Assembly (NCBI GenBank): GCA_002428055.1
Contig: DIZY01000145.1
Coordinates: 1 to 5,069 of the forward strand
Source of the DNA: Helicobacteraceae bacterium UBA6016
GTDB lineage: Bacteria; Campylobacterota; Campylobacteria; Campylobacterales; UBA6016
Length of the DNA: 5,069 bases
Reading direction: 5' to 3'
Of the stretch, positions 1-4,145 are shown one piece after another. Under the pieces are notes generated by a model. The model did no database searches and was not told the origin of the DNA. It was given only the letters and a program-made list of their open reading frames with translations. A program made the position numbers and the translations under genes. The number at the start of each line of letters is the position of its first letter. Position 1 is the first letter of the stretch.

Positions 1-2
1 TC

Positions 3-122
3 AGAGAAGCATTGCAAGATTATTTTGATGCAAATGCGCTTACAAAAACGGTACAAGAGTATAAACTCGGTAAATTAAAAACCGTATCACATGATGATGT
101 AAGAGCGTCGCTTGGCTTGTAA
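3..122 (+). CDS. RelB-type antitoxin, C-terminal 39 residues (5' end outside window)
   Basis: An open frame enters from the left edge and stops at TAA 120-122. The visible peptide begins REALQDYFDANAL and ends in VSHDDVRASLGL. This is the usual tail of RelB/DinJ-like or related ribbon-helix-helix antitoxins: a helical linker followed by a [KT]-x-S-x-[DE]-[DE]-V-x-x-x-LGL segment that wraps around the toxin. The N-terminal DNA-binding part, which would autoregulate the operon, lies outside the window. The stop codon overlaps the first 11 bases of the downstream RelE-like toxin gene, the normal antitoxin-first arrangement with coupled translation. The family call rests on the tail motif plus the neighbouring toxin, so the exact antitoxin subfamily is uncertain. 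Confidence 0.75.
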   Translation, partial: REALQDYFDANALTKTVQEYKLGKLKTVSHDDVRASLGL

Positions 123-369
123 GATAGAGTACGACCCAAAAGCCGTCAAACAACTCTCAAAGCTTGATAAGCCAGTTGCTAGATTTATCCTTGAAAAAAT
201 AGAAGAATTCTGCAATGAACCCTCAAAATCACAAATCAAAAAACTCAAAACACCGTTTGACGGAGCATATCGCCTAAGAGCTGGTGATTATCGGGTTATT
301 TTCTATACAGACGGTGAACTGATGCTTATTTCTAGGGTGGCGCACAGAAAAGATGTTTATGAGGATTGA
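112..369 (+). CDS. RelE/ParE-family toxin of a type II toxin-antitoxin pair
   Basis: An 85-residue protein of the usual RelE/ParE size. It opens with KIEYDPKAVKQLSKLDKPV, the beta-strand plus amphipathic helix typical of the family. The core has LKTPFDGAYRLRAGDYRVIF (about residues 45-64) and ends in ISRVAHRKDVYED. The motifs YRLR-x-GDYR-V-x-F and V-x-HR-x-x-VY are hallmarks of RelE-like mRNA interferases, which cleave mRNA at the ribosome. A gyrase-targeting ParE role cannot be excluded by eye. The only usable start is TTG 112, because a TAA at 100-102 closes this frame upstream and no ATG follows near the N-terminus. A weak purine stretch (aagag, 101-105) precedes it. The start lies inside the antitoxin gene, so expression is probably coupled to the antitoxin. 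Confidence 0.88.
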   Translation: MACKIEYDPKAVKQLSKLDKPVARFILEKIEEFCNEPSKSQIKKLKTPFDGAYRLRAGDYRVIFYTDGELMLISRVAHRKDVYED

Positions 370-371
370 TG

Positions 372-401
372 TTTTTGTAAGTAAGAATGTTTTGTTAAAA
401 T
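372..401 (+). promoter_or_regulatory. Possible promoter for the dGTPase gene (weak)
   Basis: The 80-base gap between the toxin stop and the dGTPase start is AT-rich. It contains TAAAAT (396-401), a fair -10 match, with TTTTTG (372-377) 18 bases upstream as a poor -35. This suggests the dGTPase can be transcribed separately from the toxin-antitoxin operon. Such AT-rich matches arise easily by chance. Confidence 0.25.
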
Positions 402-449
402 AATTAAATACTAAACGCAAATGTGATTGTGTGTAACAAGGTGGGTAAC

Positions 450-1817
450 ATGTGGATTATGCGTAGAAAAAAAATAAACAAGATGTGGAAACAGCTATTA
501 TCTAAAAAAAGATGCTACGGCTTAGACAAAATAGAGCCTGATTCAAATGAGGAGCGATATAGAAGTAGTTTTCATAAAGATTACGACAGGATAATTTTCT
601 CAAATTCATTTAGAAGATTATCAAAAAAAACTCAAGTGCATCCATTGTCCAATAATGACCATGTTCACAATAGGCTTACTCATAGCCTAGAAGTTGCGAG
701 TGTTGGTAGAAGTCTTGGGTTAAAAGCTGGAGAATTTTTAAATAACAAATATCCAGATAACGATATTAACCCGTATGATGTGGCATATATTATTCAGACA
801 GCTTGCTTGGCCCATGATATAGGCAACCCTCCTTTTGGACATGCAGGCGAAGAGGTAATAAAAGAGTGGTTTTCTGTCAACAAAGAAAAAGAATTTCTAA
901 AAAAATTAAACAATGATGAGCTTAACGATTTTATAAACCTTGATGGAAATGCACAAAGTTTTAGGATTGTCAGTCAAATAGAAAACAATATCTTTAATGG
1001 TGGAATGAATTTGACTTTTGCCACATTAGGCACACTTGTAAAATATCCTTATTCTTCAGCAAGCTGTATAGTTACGGGTAAATCAAAATTTAACTATTTT
1101 AAAAGTGAGGCAGATTTCTTTCAAACCTTATTTGATGAATTGGGATTAGTAAAAGTCGATGGAACTTTTAAAAGGCATCCTTTGTCATATTTAATGGAGG
1201 CTTCGGATGATATTTGTTATGGTCTACTTGATTTACAGGATGCATTTGAGTTGAGCATTGTGTCGTTTGATGATATGAGGGGAATCTTTATTTCACTTTG
1301 TGATAAGGCAAAAGTGGATGAGGTGTATGACGATTCAAATTACACAGGTATCAAAAAAGTTTCCAAACTAGTAGCCATTTCTATCAATAATTTAGCCTTG
1401 CATGTCATGGAGGTGTATGAATCAAATTTTGATGTTATTATGGGTGACAATCAGCCAAAGGATTTAATTGAACTATTTACAGATGACAATCTCAAGAGTG
1501 GCATAAAGGCCGCAAAGAAATTGGGTGCTGATAAAATATTTAATGAAAAAAGAAAGATAGAACTAGAGCTTGGCGCATATAATATTATTGAAACACTGCT
1601 TGATAATTTAATTAGAGCTACATATGAATTACATGAAAAGGATGAGGATAATTTATCTTTTAGGCACAAAAGGGCTTTAGCATTGATGGGTGAAAATAAA
1701 CCAGCAAAAGTTGAAAGCTTATACAATATGTATCAACGGGTTGTTGACTATATTGTAGGGATGACTGACAATCATGCCAAATATATGGCAAATCAGCTGA
1801 ACGGAATAGGTTACTAA
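450..1817 (+). CDS. dgt: HD-domain deoxyguanosinetriphosphate triphosphohydrolase (dGTPase)
   Basis: The protein is 455 residues from ATG 450. It belongs to the Dgt family of HD-superfamily enzymes, which hydrolyse dGTP (some members other dNTPs) to deoxynucleoside plus tripolyphosphate in the cytosol, usually as hexamers. Visible motifs, numbered from ATG 450, are: DYDRIIFSNSFRRLSKKTQV (44-63), the conserved N-terminal block; RLTHSLEV with H78; CLAHDIGNPPFGHAGEE with the HD pair H122-D123; DGNAQSFRIV (165-174), the substrate-side block; and YLMEASDDICY with the last metal-ligand aspartate (253 or 254). The C-terminal VDYIVGMTDNHA also fits the family. Length is normal and no motif is broken. 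ATG 450 is chosen because AAGGTGGG (438-445) is a good ribosome-binding site. ATG 483 (MWKQLLSKKR) matches where many homologues begin and is a real alternative; GTG 423 is less likely. The best resemblance is to the Bacteroidetes-style subfamily rather than E. coli Dgt. It is separate from the toxin operon by spacing. The biological role (housekeeping or phage defence) cannot be read from sequence. Confidence 0.93.
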   Translation: MWIMRRKKINKMWKQLLSKKRCYGLDKIEPDSNEERYRSSFHKDYDRIIFSNSFRRLSKKTQVHPLSNNDHVHNRLTHSLEVASVGRSLGLKAGEFLNNKYPDNDINPYDVAYIIQTACLAHDIGNPPFGHAGEEVIKEWFSVNKEKEFLKKLNNDELNDFINLDGNAQSFRIVSQIENNIFNGGMNLTFATLGTLVKYPYSSASCIVTGKSKFNYFKSEADFFQTLFDELGLVKVDGTFKRHPLSYLMEASDDICYGLLDLQDAFELSIVSFDDMRGIFISLCDKAKVDEVYDDSNYTGIKKVSKLVAISINNLALHVMEVYESNFDVIMGDNQPKDLIELFTDDNLKSGIKAAKKLGADKIFNEKRKIELELGAYNIIETLLDNLIRATYELHEKDEDNLSFRHKRALALMGENKPAKVESLYNMYQRVVDYIVGMTDNHAKYMANQLNGIGY

Positions 1818-2184
1818 TTACTTTAAGATGTCAAAGACTTGGCTTTGATGGCGGCCTAAGTTATTTTTAAACAAACCAGTCCTATCATTATCTTGTCTTA
1901 CTCATTCAATTGGCTGATTAAGATAATAATTTGAAGTTGGAGCTAAAAACACAAACAGGCACAAACAAAAATATAAACATAAATTACGGGCGAATAAAAA
2001 ACATTAGGCACATCAGCAGAAGCAAACTAAGCCGCAAAAAAACTACAAAAGCCCCACAGAACAAAAATAAAAAAATCAAGCCAAACAGAGAAATATTAAT
2101 ATTGTCAAAATCTCGCAAATTACCAAGCATACATAAACCTATGCACATAATCTGCGAATCAGACACTCCGCATTTAAACTAAAA
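1818..2184. other. Non-coding, strand-asymmetric A/C-rich region between dGTPase and the mobile-element core
   Basis: I see no convincing gene here. Just after the dGTPase stop is a small hairpin (TCAAAG 1831-1836 with CTTTGA 1843-1848), followed 12 bases later by TTATTTTT. This is a poor candidate terminator. An 8-bp inverted repeat, ATTATCTT (1887-1894) with AAGATAAT (1920-1927), follows with a 25-base loop. From about 1931 to 2182 the + strand is rich in A and C and poor in G and T. The forward frame gives a Lys/Asn/Ile-rich peptide with no domain character, and the reverse frame a Phe/Leu-rich peptide. Both are what such composition produces by itself. The region ends at a long hairpin upstream of the initiator gene, so it may be part of a replication or transfer origin; that is inference. 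Confidence 0.5.
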
Positions 2185-2238
2185 GTGGTCTGTTTTGCCC
2201 TCCAGAGCCTTTGGCTCCTGTTGGGCAAAAAAGACCGC
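2185..2238. repeat. 54-nt imperfect inverted repeat (long hairpin)
   Basis: The arms 2185-2209 and 2213-2238 fold onto a TTT loop (2210-2212) with about 22 pairs. The inner stem is GAGCC/GGCTC. Then come a one-base bulge (C2218), two pairs, a 2x2 mismatch, TTTTGCCC/GGGCAAAA, one mismatch and GTGGTCT/AGACCGC with one G-T. It is not a rho-independent terminator on either strand, because the T and A runs sit in the stem with the wrong polarity and no T run follows. It lies about 100 bases upstream of the initiator gene, where rolling-circle elements often carry origin or conversion hairpins. Confidence 0.75.
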
Positions 2239-2263
2239 AATGTTTAGAGCTTTTGATTATTCC

Positions 2264-2301
2264 TTTAGGCTCATGGGGTATTAGTAACACCCCATCCTAA
2301 A
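2264..2301. repeat. GC-stem hairpin, candidate nick site (dso/oriT)
   Basis: ATGGGGT (2273-2279) pairs perfectly with ACCCCAT (2289-2295) around the 9-base loop ATTAGTAAC. TTTAGG (2264-2269) pairs with CCTAAA (2296-2301) across a 3-base CTC bulge. On the bottom strand the loop reads GTTACTAAT. It sits 37 bases upstream of the ATG of a Rep_trans-like initiator. From memory, pT181-type origins and the ICEBs1 transfer origin carry the nick in the loop of a similar short G/C-run stem beside the cognate gene. The hairpin is seen directly; the nick-site role is inference. Confidence 0.6.
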
Positions 2302-2304
2302 CGC

Positions 2305-2326
2305 CAATTAATTTAATTATTAATTG
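2305..2326. promoter_or_regulatory. Perfect AT-rich inverted repeat touching the initiator RBS, possible operator
   Basis: CAATTAAT (2305-2312) and ATTAATTG (2319-2326) are perfect 8-bp arms around TTAATT. The last base of the right arm is the first base of the GAGGAAA ribosome-binding site (2326-2332) of the initiator gene. This is a plausible operator, or an RNA hairpin limiting translation of the initiator, but AT-rich dyads are common by chance. Confidence 0.4.
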
Positions 2327-2338
2327 AGGAAATCAAAA

Positions 2339-2899
2339 ATGACAACTGTTGTCGAAGATATAAAAATAGTATCAGGAATAGACGCACTCTATTTCTTTAT
2401 GGAGTCAAACGAAAGCTACGAAGAGCTGTTTCTTGAACTGCTAGACCAGCGTCAAGATTGTATAGACAGATTTACCCGTAATGGGGTAGATTATAAGAGC
2501 GAAGATATAACCGTCGAGATAAACGGATGCGCTCTCTTTGCTCTTGGCAGAGCTACTGGCGGCGGCTTTTACTGGTTTAAAGACATTAACGGCTTTTTTA
2601 GAATAGGTTTCAAAGATAGAAACAAAAACAAAAGTCTGCACAACATACAAGTTCAACTATACGCACAAGCTATCTATACGATTGGCATTAAAAGCGTACT
2701 GGAATATTTAGACAACATACTAGCCGCATACACGACAGGGGTAAAAACCGTAACAAGGGCGGATTTGAACGCATTTGTAGCGTGCGACTTTGCCTATCTA
2801 TCCAAACAGATGTTCGTTACCCGTAAAAAGATATTTAGAGAACGAGACACCGTAGGTTCTAAAAACTCCATCTCTACATTGTATATAGGTCAAAAGTGA
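2339..2899 (+). CDS. Rep_trans-like replication initiator/relaxase, N-terminal fragment (gene interrupted)
   Basis: The fragment has 186 residues from ATG 2339, with GAGGAAA (2326-2332) well placed upstream. An upstream in-frame TTG at 2324 is less likely. It reads as the N-terminal half of a Rep_trans-type protein (pT181 Rep, Tn916 Orf20, ICEBs1 NicK), enzymes that nick one DNA strand to start rolling-circle replication or transfer. Visible features are GIDALYFF near the start (13-20), GGGFYWFKDINGFFRIGFKD (74-93), a helical QVQLYAQAIYTIGIKSVLEYLDNIL (104-128) and the TRADLNAFVACDF block (139-151). It ends in STLYIGQK followed by TGA 2897-2899. The stop comes from a 66-bp in-frame insertion of 34 novel bases plus a repeated 32-bp segment. 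As it stands the product lacks the nicking tyrosine found just downstream and is probably inactive. The family assignment is by motif recognition only. Confidence 0.7.
   Translation: MTTVVEDIKIVSGIDALYFFMESNESYEELFLELLDQRQDCIDRFTRNGVDYKSEDITVEINGCALFALGRATGGGFYWFKDINGFFRIGFKDRNKNKSLHNIQVQLYAQAIYTIGIKSVLEYLDNILAAYTTGVKTVTRADLNAFVACDFAYLSKQMFVTRKKIFRERDTVGSKNSISTLYIGQK
2865..2896 (+). repeat. 32-bp direct repeat, copy 1
   Basis: This copy is identical to 2931-2962. It encodes the end of the N-terminal fragment (SISTLYIGQK). The next base begins the 34-bp unique segment (2897-2930), whose first three bases are the TGA that truncates the initiator. Confidence 0.97.
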
Positions 2900-2930
2900 T
2901 TTTATCGAACTCACCAAGCTGCGAAGCCAT
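2897..2930. other. 34-bp unique insert between the direct repeats
   Basis: The segment starts with the in-frame stop TGA and reads on as FYRTHQAAKP before rejoining the repeated reading. It contains only a tiny GCT/AGC dyad. I found no second copy of it in this window. On the bottom strand it reads as MASQLGEFDKI, which may be chance. Its origin is unknown. Confidence 0.8.
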
Positions 2931-2962
2931 ACTCCATCTCTACATTGTATATAGGTCAAAAG
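2931..2962 (+). repeat. 32-bp direct repeat, copy 2
   Basis: This is an exact second copy of 2865-2896 at a period of 66 bp (22 codons), so both copies are read in the same frame. It leads directly into the C-terminal half of the initiator. Collapse of the two copies into one would remove 66 bp and the TGA. Confidence 0.97.
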
Positions 2963-3805
2963 CCTTGCCTAATGCGTGCCTACAATAAGAAAAAGGAACT
3001 CTTCGCCAAAAAAGAGAAGATAGAGCTAATGGACGAGTATTTATCCATGTACGATATAGATATTCACGGCATAGAGCCTCTTTGGAATGTAGAATTTGAA
3101 CTACACAGAGCGTACATAAAAAGCTTTGGAATATCAACCGTAGACGAACTACTGCAAAATGCCGAAAGCCTCTTTAAAAAATGCATGGATAACATCAGGC
3201 TCATAGACCCAAACACTATCACGGATAAGATGATAGAAAGCGGACACTCAAACAGAGCGGAGAGCATGCCTATATGGAACACCATAAAAGAAGCCTACCG
3301 TATAAACGGATTTTTGCAATCTCCGATAACACTTGAACGGCTCAAACGCAAAGAGTACAAATACACCGAACAAAAAGCCATTGAAGAGCATATCGCCCTA
3401 GGCAGAAAAGCAAAGCTTCACGGCGTAGTTATAGGCGTACCGTTTTACGAGGAAGTATCACGGAAGATAGAGGAACAGTTTACGACCAAATACAGGCTAA
3501 AAGAAGAGGTGGAAAAGCTAAAAGAGCATTTCGAGGATATAAAAGTCTTTAATATGGAGAGCGGCGAAACATACAGGGTTAGAGTAGATAAACAGACAAA
3601 TGCGGCATATAGACTAAATCCGATAGAAAGCTTCTCGTCACTAACCGATTATGAACTATTCAAAGAGCATGAATCTCTAGTCTCAAAACTACTAAAACAC
3701 CCTATCAACTCCATCGAAGAAAAAACGGCGGTTCATAAAGTCCAACTCTCACGCAAAGAACTCATCAAACGGGGGCTTGTTGAAGATGAGCCTATGCCGT
3801 TTTAG
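2945..3805 (+). CDS. Rep_trans-like replication initiator/relaxase, C-terminal fragment (gene interrupted)
   Basis: This frame continues that of the upstream fragment after the TGA. Usable starts are TTG 2945 or ATG 2972, and neither has a good ribosome-binding site, so independent translation is doubtful. Joined at the repeat, residues PCLMRAYNKKKEL follow STLYIGQK. The R-x-YNKK motif resembles the active-tyrosine motif of pT181-type Rep proteins, and the tyrosine would be residue 193 of a 466-residue protein, close to its place in RepC/RepD. LWNVEFELHRAY (about 226-237 of the joined protein) matches the W-x-x-[FV]E-x-x-L-x-R block that follows in the family. The rest is charged and helical, with a likely coiled stretch at VSRKIEEQFTTKYRLKEEVEKLKEHF. 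The TAG stop (3803-3805) lies within the ribosome-binding site of the excisionase-like gene, so the two were built as one operon. The reading frame shows no other damage, which suggests the disruption is recent or reversible. Confidence 0.68.
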   Translation: MYIGQKPCLMRAYNKKKELFAKKEKIELMDEYLSMYDIDIHGIEPLWNVEFELHRAYIKSFGISTVDELLQNAESLFKKCMDNIRLIDPNTITDKMIESGHSNRAESMPIWNTIKEAYRINGFLQSPITLERLKRKEYKYTEQKAIEEHIALGRKAKLHGVVIGVPFYEEVSRKIEEQFTTKYRLKEEVEKLKEHFEDIKVFNMESGETYRVRVDKQTNAAYRLNPIESFSSLTDYELFKEHESLVSKLLKHPINSIEEKTAVHKVQLSRKELIKRGLVEDEPMPF

Positions 3806-3815
3806 GGGTGGCATT

Positions 3816-4145
3816 ATGAATATAGGACTTGAAAATCTGGAGCTTATCCCGAAACTCCTCGAAGAGATAAAAGCCGTCAAAGAGCATATAGAAAACATTA
3901 ACTCTAAGCGGTGGTATACGGTGGAAGAGGTAGCCAAATATCTAGGTTACTCAAAAGACCATATCTACAAACTAAAAAATGACTCGTTTATAGAAAATAT
4001 CCACTTTTACAAAAAGGGCGGTAAAATTCTTTTCGATAGGGTTGCCGTCGATGAGTGGGTTGTGAAAGGAGAAACAACCGATGAAGCTCTACGAACGGGG
4101 CGGGAAGTTGTGGATAGACTTCTTCTATCTGTCAAAACGATATAG
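3816..4145 (+). CDS. Excisionase-like helix-turn-helix DNA-binding protein
   Basis: The protein has 109 residues from ATG 3816, preceded by AGGGG (3804-3808) at 7 bases. Longer in-frame starts exist upstream but lack this site and overlap the initiator. An N-terminal leucine-rich helix (LELIPKLLEEIKAVKEHIENI, 8-28) precedes a classic excisionase/MerR-like winged HTH: WYTVEEVAKYLGYSKDHIYKL (33-53), then HFYKKGGKILFDRVAVDEWV (63-82) forming the wing. Proteins like this bend DNA at att sites and steer the integrase to excision, or act as regulators of element genes. The C-terminal 27 residues are not part of the standard domain, and the last 22 codons overlap the start of the integrase gene. The position between an initiator and an integrase supports a recombination directionality role. 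A purely regulatory AlpA-like role is the main alternative. Confidence 0.85.
   Translation: MNIGLENLELIPKLLEEIKAVKEHIENINSKRWYTVEEVAKYLGYSKDHIYKLKNDSFIENIHFYKKGGKILFDRVAVDEWVVKGETTDEALRTGREVVDRLLLSVKTI
4065..4071 (+). promoter_or_regulatory. Integrase ribosome-binding site inside the excisionase-like gene
   Basis: AAAGGAG lies 9 bases before ATG 4081, within the coding sequence of the HTH gene. It is the strongest Shine-Dalgarno match in the window and fixes the integrase start, even though that creates a 65-base gene overlap. Confidence 0.8.

Noticed and set aside
623..630. Eight-A tracts at 467-474 and 623-630 as phase-variation sites for the dGTPase
   Set aside because: A8 runs are common in AT-rich DNA and the frame is intact. 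The first lies upstream of the alternative start ATG 483. Nothing else points to slippage control.
1451..1726. A 91-codon minus-strand frame within the dGTPase gene
   Set aside because: It is the antisense of the well-supported dGTPase coding sequence and has serine/leucine-rich low-complexity composition.
1931..2182. An 83-codon forward frame rich in Lys, Asn and Ile
   Set aside because: There is no ribosome-binding site, a TTG start and no domain character; it is explained by the A/C-rich composition.
2185..2238. Rho-independent terminator
   Set aside because: The T and A runs form part of the stem with reversed polarity and neither strand has a T run after the stem.
2897..2899. TGA as a recoded (readthrough or selenocysteine) codon
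   Set aside because: It sits exactly at the junction of the inserted 34 bases, no SECIS-like structure is evident right after it, and disruption by insertion explains it more simply.
2865..2962. A minimal CRISPR array (32-bp repeat, 34-bp spacer, 32-bp repeat)
   Set aside because: The lengths fit, but there are only two repeats, both are coding sequence of one reading frame at the same protein position, there is no dyad in the repeat and no cas gene nearby.
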